Shown here one piece after another: positions 8,044 to 18,337 of a stretch of 60,346 nt of DNA (its first letter is position 1; each line of letters starts with the position of its first letter). Location of the stretch: assembly GCA_013298625.1 (NCBI GenBank), contig JAAFIF010000061.1, positions 1-60,346 on the forward strand, in the 5' to 3' direction. A program made the position numbers and the translations under genes. Origin of the DNA: Myxococcales bacterium (GTDB taxonomy: Bacteria; Myxococcota_A; Polyangia; Polyangiales; Ga0077539). A model generated the notes under the pieces. The model was not told the DNA's origin. It made no database searches and saw only the letters and a program-made list of their open reading frames with translations.

Positions 8044-8640
8044 TCAGTAGCAGCCGCGCATGCAGTCGCGAAACGCGTCGTCGCACGCGGCGACGCACTG
8101 GCGATCCTGCCCGCCGTTGCACCCGTCGAAGCAGCGCTGCCACGTCGACCGGCACGGGCGCGCGCACGAATCACCGGGCAAATCCAAGGCGCGCGGCCGG
8201 TTGTCCTCGCACACCGGCGCGGTCGCTGGGTTGATCACCGGCCCGCTCGTGACCGTGCCCGTCCCTGGCTGCACCGCGCCGCCGTTCGCTTGCGCGCCCC
8301 ACGGAGCAGGGCCCGTCTGCTGCTGCACCGTGCCGTTGACCGGAGGCGTCGCGCCGTTCTGCGCAACAGCGCCGTTCGCCTGCGCAGCCTGAGCCCCGTT
8401 CGCAGCGGGCTGCGCGCCGTTGGGCGAAGCCGCCGCGTTGCTCTGCGGCTGCTGGGGGTTGTTGGCCGCCCATCGCGGCGAGTTCCACGTGTTGTTGCCG
8501 CTCGATGCGCCGGCGTTGGCGTTCGCGTTGCTCGCGCCGCGGCCGCCGAAATCCCCCATGAGGCTCGGCTCACAGCCCGCGAGAGCAGCGATGGTCACCA
8601 CGGCGGTGAGGGCGAAGGACGGACGCGCGAACATTGGCAT
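8044..8640 (-). CDS. Putative lipoprotein with Asn/Ala/Gln-rich linker and Cys-rich end
   Basis: A 198-residue predicted lipoprotein. The signal peptide ends in a lipobox LAGC with Cys23. It is followed by about 110 low-complexity residues rich in Asn, Ala, Gln and Gly, such as repeats of 'NGAQ/ANGA'. A 60-residue C-terminal domain has at least eight cysteines ('CEDN', 'CARPC', 'CFDGC', 'QCVAAC', 'DCMRGC'). The regular Cys spacing suggests a small disulfide-bonded domain outside the cytoplasm. I do not recognise a family or function. The start is uncertain between ATG 8640 and ATG 8634; neither has a clear ribosome-binding site. It lies 60 bases downstream of valS on the same strand and may be read with it. 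Confidence 0.75.
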   Translation of the reverse strand: MPMFARPSFALTAVVTIAALAGCEPSLMGDFGGRGASNANANAGASSGNNTWNSPRWAANNPQQPQSNAAASPNGAQPAANGAQAAQANGAVAQNGATPPVNGTVQQQTGPAPWGAQANGGAVQPGTGTVTSGPVINPATAPVCEDNRPRALDLPGDSCARPCRSTWQRCFDGCNGGQDRQCVAACDDAFRDCMRGCY

Positions 8641-8700
8641 CGGCCATTGTACGCGCACACGCGCCGGACTTCCCCCCTTCGACGTCGTTGATGGTGCCGA

Positions 8701-11520
8701 TCAGCTCTCGGCGTCGCGCACGACCACCAGCGCCTCTTCGAGCTTCGAGAGCCGCGCGACCAACGCGGCCTGCTCGTCGCGCGCAGACTGGACCGCCTCG
8801 GGCGCGGCACGAGCGATGAAGTTCTCGTTCGAGAGCACCTTGCTGCACTTCTCGAGGTCCTTCTTGCCCTTGGCGATCTCCTTTTCGAGCCGCGCCGCCT
8901 CGGCCTTTGGGTCGATCAGCCCCGCGAGCGGAACGATCACCTCCGCCCCATCCACCACTGCATACCCCACGCCCTTCGGCTTGGGGCCGTGCGCTTCGAC
9001 CGTGAGCCCGTGCGCGATCGTCAGCGATTTCACCTGCGCTTCGTAGCGGTCGAGCAACGCGCGCTGCGCCGCGTCGTCGGTGCGCAAGATCAGCGTCATG
9101 GCGTCCTTCGGCTTGATGCCGAGCTCGCCGCGAATGTTGCGCGCCGCGGTGATGACGCCCTGCACGAACGCGATCTCGCGCTCGGCGGCCTCGTCGCGCG
9201 CGAACTCCGATGCCTCGGCGAAGCTCGCCACACACAAGTGCTCCGCCGGGCGACCGTCGCGGCGCTTCGAGCGAACCGCGTCGGGGAGCTTCTGCCAGAG
9301 CTCCTCGGTGACGAAGGGCATAAACGGGTGCAACAAGCGCATCGAGCTCTCGATGCAGTTCGCGAGCACGCGCCGGGTCACGTCCTTGGCGACCTCGTCC
9401 GTGCCGTTGAGCACGGCCTTGGTGATCTCGAGGTACCAGTCGCAAAGCTCGTCCCAGAAGAAGCGCCGCACGGCGGTGGTGCACTCATCGAGCCTGAATC
9501 CCTCGAGCCCGTCGCTCACCTCCTGCGCGGTGAGCGCGAGGCGCGAGAGGATCCAACGATCCGCCGGGGACATCGCGCTCGCAGGCGGAAGCGATCCGTC
9601 CGCGCCGTCCGCGCGCAGCGGCTCGAGGTAGGGGAGGGCGAAGCGCGTGGCGTTCCACAGCTTGTTGGCGAAATTCTTCGCGCGCTCGAGCTGACGAAGC
9701 TGAAGGTTGATGCGCTTGGCCTGCGGAGGGTTCGTCGCGAGGTAGAACCGCACCGCGTCCGCGCCGAACGCAGGAAATCCCTCGGTCTTCTCCGCGTAGC
9801 TCGGATAGCACTGCTTGAACTTCTTCAGCGCGTTGTCCGCCGGCGTGCCCGGCGGGTTCGCCGCTTCGACCACCGTGTCGAGCGTCGCGCCGTACACCAG
9901 GTGAAGCGGGTCGATCACGTTGCCCTTCACCTTGGACATCTTCTCGCCGCGCTCGTCGCACACCATCCCGTGCAACAGCACTCGCTTGAACGGCACTTCG
10001 CCCATGAAGTGAATGCCGAACATCATCATGCGCGCGACCCAGAAGAAGAGAATGTCGTAGCCAGTCTCCATCACCGTGGTCGGGTAGAACGTCTCGAGCG
10101 CCTTTGTTTTCTCAGGCCAACCGAGGGTGCTGAACGGCCACAGCGCGCTCGAAAACCACGTGTCGAGCACGTCCGAGTCCTGCTCGAGCGCGTCGTGTCC
10201 GCACTTGCAGCAGGCGGTCGGCGTCTCGCGAGCGACCGTCACCGCGCCGCACTTGGCGCAGTACCACGCGGGGATCTGATGGCCCCACCAGAGCTGCCGC
10301 GAGATGCACCAGTCTTGAATGTTGGTGAGCCAGTGCTCCCAGGTCTTGACCCACTCGACCGGCTCGATCGTGGTCTTGCCCTCGCGCACCGCGGCGAGCG
10401 CCTTGTCCGCGAGCGGTTTGGCGTGCACGTACCACTGCGGCAGCAACATCGGCTCGAGCACGTCGTTGGTGCGCGCCTCGCGGGCGATCGCGAGCCGGTG
10501 CTGCTTCGAGCCGCGCGCGAGGCCGAGCTCGTTGAGCGCCTTCTTCACGGCTTTTCGCGCTTCGAACCGCGGGAGGCCCGCGAAGCGCGAGCCCTCGGCG
10601 TTGATCGTCCCGTCGAGGTTGAGCACGTTGATGAAGGGCAGCCCGTGCCGCTTGCCCGTCTCGTAGTCGTTGAAATCGTGGGCCGGCGTCACCTTCACGG
10701 CGCCCGTGCCGAACGCCATGTCGACGAGGATCGAGTCCGCGATGAGCGGGATCGTCCGATCGTGAAAGGGGCACTTGAGCTGCTTGCCGATCGCGTCTTT
10801 GTACCGAGGATCGTCGGGGTGAACGGCCACCGCCGTGTCGCCGAGGATCGTCTCGGGCCGCGTCGTCGCCACGACGATCTCTCCCGAGCCATCGGCGAAC
10901 GGATACGCGAAGGAGAACAGCTCTCCGTCCTCTTCGGCGCGGTCCACCTCGAGGTCCGAGATCACCGTCTGCGCCGCGACGCTCCAGTTCACCAGGCGTT
11001 CGCCGCGGTAGATCAAGCCCTCTTCGTACAAGCGCACGAAGGCTTCGCGCACCGCCGCCGAGCACTGCGCGTCCATCGTGAAGCGCTCGCGCGACCAGTC
11101 GGGCGAGGCGCCCATCTTGCGAAGCTGCTCGGTGATGCGGCCGCCGGACTGCTCCTTCCACTGCCACACGCGCTGCAAGAAGGCCTCGCGGCCGAGGTCT
11201 TTGCGGGACTTTCCTTCGAGCGCGAGCAGCCGCGAGACCACGACCTCGGTGGCGATGCCCGCGTGATCGACGCCGGGCTGCCACAGGGCGTTGCGACCGC
11301 GCATGCGCGCCGCGCGCACCAGCGAGTCCTGAATCGTGCAGAACAGCGCGTGCCCCATGTGCAGCGAGCCCGTCACGTTGGGCGGCGGGATCGCGATGCT
11401 GTACGCATTGGACGCGTCCCCCGTGTCCTGCGCAGCGAAATGTCCCGCGCGAATCCACTCGGCGTACCAACGCGGCTCGACGTCGGTAGGGTCGTAAGCC
11501 TTCGAGAGCTCGATCGTCAT
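8701..11520 (-). CDS. valS: Valyl-tRNA synthetase
   Basis: A 939-residue class Ia aminoacyl-tRNA synthetase that charges tRNA-Val. The HIGH motif is HMGH (54-57) inside 'PPPNVTGSLHMGHA', and the KMSKS loop is KMSKV (527-531). An editing-domain region follows the first half of the Rossmann fold. A zinc-type pair of C-x2-C motifs is visible near 'CAKCG' and 'CCKCG'. The C-terminal 75 residues form the Lys/Glu-rich coiled-coil arm typical of ValS. The length is normal for the family. I chose ATG 11520 because it leads directly into the conserved 'LSKAYDPTDVEPRWY' start. Thirteen more in-frame codons upstream have no support. The gene follows the response regulator gene by 79 bases on the same strand. 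Confidence 0.98.
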   Translation of the reverse strand: MTIELSKAYDPTDVEPRWYAEWIRAGHFAAQDTGDASNAYSIAIPPPNVTGSLHMGHALFCTIQDSLVRAARMRGRNALWQPGVDHAGIATEVVVSRLLALEGKSRKDLGREAFLQRVWQWKEQSGGRITEQLRKMGASPDWSRERFTMDAQCSAAVREAFVRLYEEGLIYRGERLVNWSVAAQTVISDLEVDRAEEDGELFSFAYPFADGSGEIVVATTRPETILGDTAVAVHPDDPRYKDAIGKQLKCPFHDRTIPLIADSILVDMAFGTGAVKVTPAHDFNDYETGKRHGLPFINVLNLDGTINAEGSRFAGLPRFEARKAVKKALNELGLARGSKQHRLAIAREARTNDVLEPMLLPQWYVHAKPLADKALAAVREGKTTIEPVEWVKTWEHWLTNIQDWCISRQLWWGHQIPAWYCAKCGAVTVARETPTACCKCGHDALEQDSDVLDTWFSSALWPFSTLGWPEKTKALETFYPTTVMETGYDILFFWVARMMMFGIHFMGEVPFKRVLLHGMVCDERGEKMSKVKGNVIDPLHLVYGATLDTVVEAANPPGTPADNALKKFKQCYPSYAEKTEGFPAFGADAVRFYLATNPPQAKRINLQLRQLERAKNFANKLWNATRFALPYLEPLRADGADGSLPPASAMSPADRWILSRLALTAQEVSDGLEGFRLDECTTAVRRFFWDELCDWYLEITKAVLNGTDEVAKDVTRRVLANCIESSMRLLHPFMPFVTEELWQKLPDAVRSKRRDGRPAEHLCVASFAEASEFARDEAAEREIAFVQGVITAARNIRGELGIKPKDAMTLILRTDDAAQRALLDRYEAQVKSLTIAHGLTVEAHGPKPKGVGYAVVDGAEVIVPLAGLIDPKAEAARLEKEIAKGKKDLEKCSKVLSNENFIARAAPEAVQSARDEQAALVARLSKLEEALVVVRDAES

Positions 11521-11599
11521 GGTCGTCCGAGCGCAATAACTCTGCGCCGCGAACAACACAACGGTCGACCGCAGCCCCCCGTTGGCTGCGCTCGTTCGG

Positions 11600-12625
11600 T
11601 CAGCTCGACGTCAAGCGACGGAGCTCTTCGCGGATCATCGTCTCGGCGAGCTGCGGGACCACCTCCCACACCACGCGCTCGACCACCTCGCGGGTGAGCG
11701 CCGAGACCGCTTCGACCTGCGACGGCGTGAGCCCGAGGGCGCTCACCTTCGCTTCGAGATCCGCGGGCAACTTCACGGCCGGGGCAGCCGCCGCAGCAGG
11801 AGCAGCGACGGGCGCGGTCACGGGAGCGGGCACCGGCGCTTCGACCTTGGCCGGGGTCGGCGCGACGACGGCGGGCTTGGGAGCCACGACGGCACCCGCA
11901 GGCGGCGCCACGATCGCGGGCTTCGCGACCACAGGCGGCGGCGTGATCGCCGCGGCAGGCGGCGCAACGGGAGCGCTCGGCGCGACGACCGGGCTCGCGG
12001 TCGGCGGCGTCGCAGGAGCTCCTGGCGGCGCGACGTTGGGCGCGAACATCTGCGTCGCCTTGGGACGGGCGCCGCCCAGCGGATTGGCCGCCGGAAGGCC
12101 TGCGCTCGCGGGAGCGACGGGCGTCGCAGGCTTACCCGCAGCGGGAGCCGGCACGGGCGCTCCGAGCGGGGTCACTGGCGCCGCGGCAGCGGGCGACACG
12201 CCAATGGTAGCGGTTTGCTTGGGCGAGGGCTGCTGCACTGCGGCGAGCTGCGACTGGCTCGTCGAGAGCAGCTGCTTCACGCGATCGATCAGCGCCTGCG
12301 ACTCGAAGGGCTTCGAGATGGACCCTTCGGCGCCGCACTCTTTGAGCTTCGCTTCGTCAATGGGGTTCTGCTCGCTGAAGAGCAGCAGCACCGGCATGCG
12401 GCCGATGACCGCGTCGGACTTGAGCGCCCGACAAACGTCGTATCCGTTGTTCGCGCCGAGGTTCACGTCGACGATGGCCGCCGCGGGGCGGGCATCCCTC
12501 GCGCGTGCCAGGAGCGAGTCGCTCCCGTCGTGCGCCACGAGGGTGATCTCCTCACCGAGGAGCGTCAGTTCGAACACCTTGCGCATCGTGGCGCTGTCAT
12601 CGACCACGAGCAGGGTCTTGGTCAC
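11600..12625 (-). CDS. Response regulator: receiver domain, Pro/Ala linker, helical C-terminus
   Basis: A 341-residue protein with an N-terminal CheY-like receiver (residues 1-120). Asp53 in 'AIVDVNLG' is the predicted phosphorylation site, with 'LVVDDS' at the start and 'ISKPFES' carrying the conserved Lys. A long Ala/Pro/Val linker covers roughly 130-285. The last about 55 residues form an amphipathic helical tail ending in 'VVWEVVPQLAETMIREELRRL'. That tail recurs in myxobacterial response regulators and resembles the C-terminal oligomerisation region of PopZ. There is no DNA-binding domain, so it probably acts through protein contacts. GTG 12625 is preferred over GTG 12652 because GGAGG lies 8 bases before it. 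A good promoter lies upstream at 12709-12738. The kinase partner is unknown. Confidence 0.88.
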   Translation of the reverse strand: MTKTLLVVDDSATMRKVFELTLLGEEITLVAHDGSDSLLARARDARPAAAIVDVNLGANNGYDVCRALKSDAVIGRMPVLLLFSEQNPIDEAKLKECGAEGSISKPFESQALIDRVKQLLSTSQSQLAAVQQPSPKQTATIGVSPAAAAPVTPLGAPVPAPAAGKPATPVAPASAGLPAANPLGGARPKATQMFAPNVAPPGAPATPPTASPVVAPSAPVAPPAAAITPPPVVAKPAIVAPPAGAVVAPKPAVVAPTPAKVEAPVPAPVTAPVAAPAAAAAPAVKLPADLEAKVSALGLTPSQVEAVSALTREVVERVVWEVVPQLAETMIREELRRLTSS

Positions 12626-12708
12626 GGGCTCAGCCTCCGTCCGCGCGAGCACTCAACTGTCAGGGTCCGAACACCTCGCCCGCCACAGTTTTGCCGCATG
12701 TTTCAGGT

Positions 12709-12738
12709 TTTGTACGGGCGTTGCTGCGCGAGTGTCAA
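12709..12738 (-). promoter_or_regulatory. Sigma70-type promoter for the response regulator gene
   Basis: On the minus strand, TTGACA (12733-12738, perfect -35) is followed by an 18-base spacer and TACAAA (12709-12714, four of six to TATAAT). The expected transcription start near 12702 gives a leader of about 77 bases to the GTG at 12625. It falls in the only gap between the mutase and response regulator genes. It is the best promoter match I noticed in the window. Confidence 0.6.
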
Positions 12739-12753
12739 GAAAGCAGATCCGAC

Positions 12754-14421
<1,668 letters not shown>

Positions 14422-14521
14422 CGCTCTTCTCTCCGAAGGCGTTGTACCCAATCGCACGCCCGCGCACGACGGCGTTCGTCACCCGCGCAACGAGCGCCAA
14501 TCCCCCGCAATCCGTGCGCGC

Positions 14522-15781
14522 TCAGCCGCGCTGCGACAGCAACACGCGCTCGAGCGCGTTGGCCGCGGCGCTCGAGAGCTCAGCGAGTCGATCGCGCGCG
14601 CCGTCGATGTCCTCGGGGTTGTCCACGTAGAGAAACGCGACGATTCGCCCGCGAACTTCGATGGCCGTGAGCAGCACAGACGTCGGTCGACCGCCGATGG
14701 CGGCGGCCAGGATGCTGTCTGCGCTCGAGTCCGTCAGCGGGCCTTCGTAGCGGCCGCGACGCTCTTGCGCCTCGCGAAACACGCTGCGCGCGGTGATGGG
14801 AATCCACAGATTCTGCAGCGCTTCTCGCGAGAGTCCCGCGAGCGAGACCGTCGCTGCGGCGCCGTCCCACCCTTGCACGACGCCCTTCTTCACGACGAAG
14901 AACACCGCGCGTTCGCCGACGAGCGCGAGGGCTTTGACGCACACCCGCGCGATCGCGTCGCGGTCCTCGGCGTGCGAGAGCTCCGCCAGCGGGTGCAGCG
15001 CTTCAGCCGACAGCTGCGTGGCGACCACCTTGGGGACGGATTTTCTCCGTCGCAGCGGGATCGGCCGATCGTTGCCGCGCTTGGGCGTGACCGCGGCGCC
15101 TTGCCGCGCGCGCGCCGACACCGACGTGGGAAGCGACAACGTCACGCCTTCGAGCTTCGACACCTCGCCCGGTCCCCGTCCCCACGCGCTCGCCGCGCCG
15201 TTGACCACGGGCTGTCCGTACGGCGGCGTGGCCGAGCGCTCGCGGGGCTTACCAATGCCAACGACCTCGCGCTCGAAGATGTCTGCGCTGCCTGCGCCCC
15301 ACGAGCCCGCGTCGAGCTCCGCCGGGGGGACTGCACCCGGCGCGGGCCGGGTGTTGCTGCGCGCATCGCCGGGAGGATCGATCTCGTACACGACCGCGCG
15401 CAGCGCATCGAGGTCCGCCGCGCGCGGGTCGATCGGCCGCCGAAGATGAAACCGCAGCTCGCGCAGCGCGTGCGCGTCGGTCGGGTCGACCATGGCCACG
15501 ACCACGCCCTCGGGGCTCTCGCCGATCGGGACCACCCACAACGCGCGGAGCAGTCCCTTCGGAAGCGCGCGCGCATGGCTCGACGGACGCAACCTCGATG
15601 CGGTCATGTACCCGAGCCGCTCGAGCAGGTCCGAGACCGTGCTCGGCGTCGCAGCGCCCGCGGCGGCGAGGGCGACCGGCGCAGGCTCACCGAACATCGC
15701 CCGGCGCGCCACGACGGCGGCCGCTTGCTCGTCGCTGAGCAGCCCTTCGTACACCAGTCGTCGAACGAGATCCGTGGCCAT
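14522..15781 (-). CDS. GspE-N (MshEN) domain protein with C-terminal GAF-like domain
   Basis: A 419-residue protein. Residues 1-140 ('DLVRRLVYEGLLSDEQAAAV', then 'VVPIGESPEGVVVAMVDPTD') match the N-terminal domain of type II secretion ATPase GspE, a module that can bind c-di-GMP in MshE. A Pro/Gly/Ser-rich linker with basic residues follows at about 150-255. The last 150 residues look like a GAF-type sensor ('AVFFVVKKGVVQGWDG', 'VLLTAIEVRGRIVAFLYVDNPED'). There is no ATPase domain, so this is not a secretion motor. A signalling or regulatory role is inferred. ATG 15781 starts exactly at the domain; an upstream in-frame ATG at 15898 would use up the divergent promoter region. The gene is divergent from the hybrid kinase gene. 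Confidence 0.85.
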   Translation of the reverse strand: MATDLVRRLVYEGLLSDEQAAAVVARRAMFGEPAPVALAAAGAATPSTVSDLLERLGYMTASRLRPSSHARALPKGLLRALWVVPIGESPEGVVVAMVDPTDAHALRELRFHLRRPIDPRAADLDALRAVVYEIDPPGDARSNTRPAPGAVPPAELDAGSWGAGSADIFEREVVGIGKPRERSATPPYGQPVVNGAASAWGRGPGEVSKLEGVTLSLPTSVSARARQGAAVTPKRGNDRPIPLRRRKSVPKVVATQLSAEALHPLAELSHAEDRDAIARVCVKALALVGERAVFFVVKKGVVQGWDGAAATVSLAGLSREALQNLWIPITARSVFREAQERRGRYEGPLTDSSADSILAAAIGGRPTSVLLTAIEVRGRIVAFLYVDNPEDIDGARDRLAELSSAAANALERVLLSQRG

Positions 15782-15888
15782 GGGTCGAGAAAACCGCCCC
15801 GCGAGTCGACCGATCGACGGGCGCGTCGACGGCGCTCTGACAGCGGTCGAGCGCGACGTCGCAGCGCGGCCGATGGTCCGCAGCGCGT

Positions 15889-15902
15889 TACGATTCATCG
15901 TA
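15889..15902. promoter_or_regulatory. Palindrome in divergent kinase / GspE-N promoter region
   Basis: TACGAT-TC-ATCGTA has perfect 6-base arms and lies in the 191-base gap between the GspE-N gene (start 15781) and the histidine kinase gene (start 15973). It is richer in A+T than its surroundings, as operator sites often are. It could control both genes. No known consensus is matched. Confidence 0.35.
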
Positions 15903-15972
15903 TCTCAGACTGCGCGAGAACGCTCACGAACTCGACCTTTCAACGGCTGTCGCGTTCTGGCAGTTTCGGCGG

Positions 15973-17193
15973 GTGGCGACCATCCTGCACGTCGAAGACG
16001 ATCCGCAGAGCCTGCTGCTCGTCCGCAAGCTGCTCCAGGCCTCGGGGCATCGCGTGGTCGAGACCTCATCGGGGCTCGAAGGGGCGCGGCTCGCTGGCGA
16101 AGTGAAGCCCGACCTGATCCTGCTGGACATCAACATCCCCGACCTCGACGGCTACGAGGTGGCCATGCTGCTCAGGGGGCGGCTGCCGGGCGTTCCCATT
16201 GTGGCGATCACCGCGGAGGGAGACCGCGCGCAGTCGCTCGCCGTGGGATGCGACGGTTTCTTGTCGAAGCCGATCGACGTTCGTCAGTTCGGAAGACAAA
16301 TCAACGAGTACCTGGCTGGGCACCGAGAGCGCGTCGACCGCGAAGCCTCGGCGCTGCTGCGCTCGCAAGGCCAGCGCATCGCAGAGCACCTCGAGACCAA
16401 AGTTCACGAGCTCTCCGAGGCCAACCAACGCCTGCTCGAAGCAGACCGTCTGCGCAAAGAGTTCTATCGCAACGTCACGCACGAGCTCGCCACGCCCCTC
16501 ACGCCCATCGTCGGCTACCTCAATCTCCTCAGCAACGAAGAGCTCGGCCCCCTCACGGGAGCGCAGAAAAAAGCGCTCTCCGCCATGTCCGAAGCCCTCG
16601 TTCGACTGCGCGGAACCATCGACTCTCTGCTCGACGTCACGCAGCTCGAAGCCGGTCGAATGCGCTTCGCGTTCGCTCCCTACGACGTGGCCGCGGTGGT
16701 CCGTCGCGTGGTCGACGGCGCGCGACCGCTCTTCGACCAGAAGGGAATCCGCCTCTACGCGATGATCCCCGCGGCGCCCGCGTCGGCCAACGGCGACGCC
16801 GAGCGCGTCCGTCGCGCGCTCGCTCACGTCGTCGAGAACGCGCTGAAATTCACCCCCGCTGGCGGCGCGGTTGCGATCGAGCTGCGCGTGAGCGCGTCGT
16901 CCTGCGACGTGGTCGTCAACGACAGCGGACCGGGCGTGCGCGCCGTCGTGCTCGCGAAGATCTTCGAGCCGTTCTTTCAGGCCGACGGTTCGACCACGCG
17001 ACAACACGAAGGCGCAGGCGTCGGCCTGGCCATCGTCCGCCGCGTCGTCGAAGCGCACGGCGGAACCGTGAGCGCCGAGACCGGCGGCCGCGAGACCGTG
17101 GCGGGTCAGTCCTTCGGCGGCCTGCTGGTCCGTCTGCAAATCGCCAGGGCGCCCAGGCCTCCTTCCGAACCGCAGCGCAAAATCGAACCGTGA
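15973..17193 (+). CDS. Receiver-histidine kinase hybrid protein
   Basis: A 406-residue soluble signalling protein. A receiver domain comes first (residues 1-115), with Asp9/Asp10, phospho-acceptor Asp52 in 'LILLDINIPD' and Lys99 in 'FLSKPID'. A coiled-coil linker follows (about 118-162). The HisKA domain has its H-box 'NVTHELATPLTPIVGY' with His170. The HATPase domain shows 'VENALKFTP' (N-box), 'VVNDSGPGV' (G1) and 'GAGVGLAIVRRVVEAHGG' (G2). There is no membrane segment, so its input probably comes from phosphorylation of the receiver by another kinase or by phosphorelay. The start is GTG 15973. The stop overlaps the GTG of the cysteine desulfurase gene by four bases (GTGA), implying coupled translation. 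The partner regulator is not evident. Confidence 0.93.
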   Translation: MATILHVEDDPQSLLLVRKLLQASGHRVVETSSGLEGARLAGEVKPDLILLDINIPDLDGYEVAMLLRGRLPGVPIVAITAEGDRAQSLAVGCDGFLSKPIDVRQFGRQINEYLAGHRERVDREASALLRSQGQRIAEHLETKVHELSEANQRLLEADRLRKEFYRNVTHELATPLTPIVGYLNLLSNEELGPLTGAQKKALSAMSEALVRLRGTIDSLLDVTQLEAGRMRFAFAPYDVAAVVRRVVDGARPLFDQKGIRLYAMIPAAPASANGDAERVRRALAHVVENALKFTPAGGAVAIELRVSASSCDVVVNDSGPGVRAVVLAKIFEPFFQADGSTTRQHEGAGVGLAIVRRVVEAHGGTVSAETGGRETVAGQSFGGLLVRLQIARAPRPPSEPQRKIEP

Positions 17194-18326
17194 TCTACCT
17201 CGACCACCACGCCACCACGCCGCTCTGCGAGCCCGCGCGCCGCGCGCTGCGCGCGTACGCCGACGAGCCGCAGTTCAACGCATCGAGCATCCACCGCGCA
17301 GGCCGCGCGGCGCGCGCGAAGCTCGAAGACGCCCGGGCCACCATCGCAGCGCACGCGGGCGCGATGAGCAAAGAGCTCGTCTTCACGAGCGGCGGCACCG
17401 AAGCGCTGCACCTCTGCGTCGCCTCCGCCGCGCGCACGATCGAAGCGCGCTCGATCTTGGTCGACCCCGGCGCGCACCCCGCGCTGCTCGCCGCGTGCGA
17501 GCGCGTCGCTCACGCGTCGGGCGCGAAGCTCACTCGGTTGCGCGGTGATCACGCAGGCCGAACGGCGCTCGACGCGCTGCTCTCTGCGCTCGCGACAGAG
17601 CCCGCGCCCGCGCTGCTCGCGCTGACCTGGGTGCAGCACGAGACCGGCACGATCACGCCGCTGCGGCCCTTGATCGACGCTGCACGCGCAGCCAACGCCG
17701 CAGTTGTCATCGACGCGATTCAAGCGTTCGGAAAGATCCCGATCGACCTCGGCGCGACCGGCGCCGTCGCCGCTGCGCTCTCTGCGCACAAAATCGGCGG
17801 CCCGACGGGGATCGGCGCCGCGTGGATTCGCCACGACCAGCGGGCGAGGGCGCTCATCGACGGCGGCGGACAAGAGCGCGGGCTGCGCGCAGGGACTGAG
17901 AATTCTGCGGGCATCGTCGCGTTCGCAGCCGCGTGCGAGGCGCTCACTGCGCGGCTCGACGCGATGGCAGCGACGGGAGCACGCCGGGATCGCTTCGAGG
18001 CCGTCGCCCGTGAATTCGCTGGTTTTCGCCAGACAGTTCGCGACGTCGAGCGCGTGGCGACCGCCGCGCACTTCTTGGTCGACGGCGTGCCCGGCGAAGA
18101 GCTCGTCGCGGCGCTCGACCTCGAAGGCGTATGCGTCTCCTCGGGCCCCGCGTGCTCGAGCGGACGTTCGGGCCTCAGCGAGAGCCTGCGCGCGATGTTC
18201 GGCGAGTCGATCCGAGGAAAGGGCGCGCTTCGCGTGAGCCTCGGGCCGAGCACCACCGACGACGAACTCGAGCTCTGTGCGGACAAGCTGCGGGTGATCG
18301 CCGAGCGCGTGCAGCGCTTTCGCTGA
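17190..18326 (+). CDS. Cysteine desulfurase (class V aminotransferase family)
   Basis: A 378-residue PLP enzyme that removes sulfur from cysteine to give alanine and an enzyme persulfide for Fe-S clusters or thiolated cofactors. Signatures are the N-terminal 'YLDHHATTP', 'VIDAIQAFGK' (Asp175), the PLP lysine in 'SAHKIGGPTG' (Lys201) and the catalytic loop 'SSGPACSSG' with Cys322. The length and order match the NifS/IscS class. The start is a GTG that overlaps the stop of the histidine kinase gene. No scaffold (IscU/SufU), ferredoxin or tRNA-thiolation gene is adjacent, so the acceptor is unknown. The gene ends next to the convergent HemD gene with both stops inside one palindrome (18323-18337). 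Confidence 0.93.
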   Translation: MIYLDHHATTPLCEPARRALRAYADEPQFNASSIHRAGRAARAKLEDARATIAAHAGAMSKELVFTSGGTEALHLCVASAARTIEARSILVDPGAHPALLAACERVAHASGAKLTRLRGDHAGRTALDALLSALATEPAPALLALTWVQHETGTITPLRPLIDAARAANAAVVIDAIQAFGKIPIDLGATGAVAAALSAHKIGGPTGIGAAWIRHDQRARALIDGGGQERGLRAGTENSAGIVAFAAACEALTARLDAMAATGARRDRFEAVAREFAGFRQTVRDVERVATAAHFLVDGVPGEELVAALDLEGVCVSSGPACSSGRSGLSESLRAMFGESIRGKGALRVSLGPSTTDDELELCADKLRVIAERVQRFR

Positions 18327-18337
18327 CCGTCGGTCAG
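18323..18337. terminator. Palindrome spanning both convergent stop codons
   Basis: CTGACCG-T-CGGTCAG is a perfect 15-base palindrome. It contains the TGA of the cysteine desulfurase gene and the stop of the convergent HemD gene. As RNA it could fold as 6 pairs with a 3-base loop on either strand, so a short bidirectional terminator is possible. There is no T-tract, so termination is uncertain. Confidence 0.3.

Noticed and set aside
8989..11697. Plus-strand open frame of about 900 codons opposite valS
   Set aside because: valS is certain from its motifs. The antisense translation is Arg/His-rich and shows no domain.
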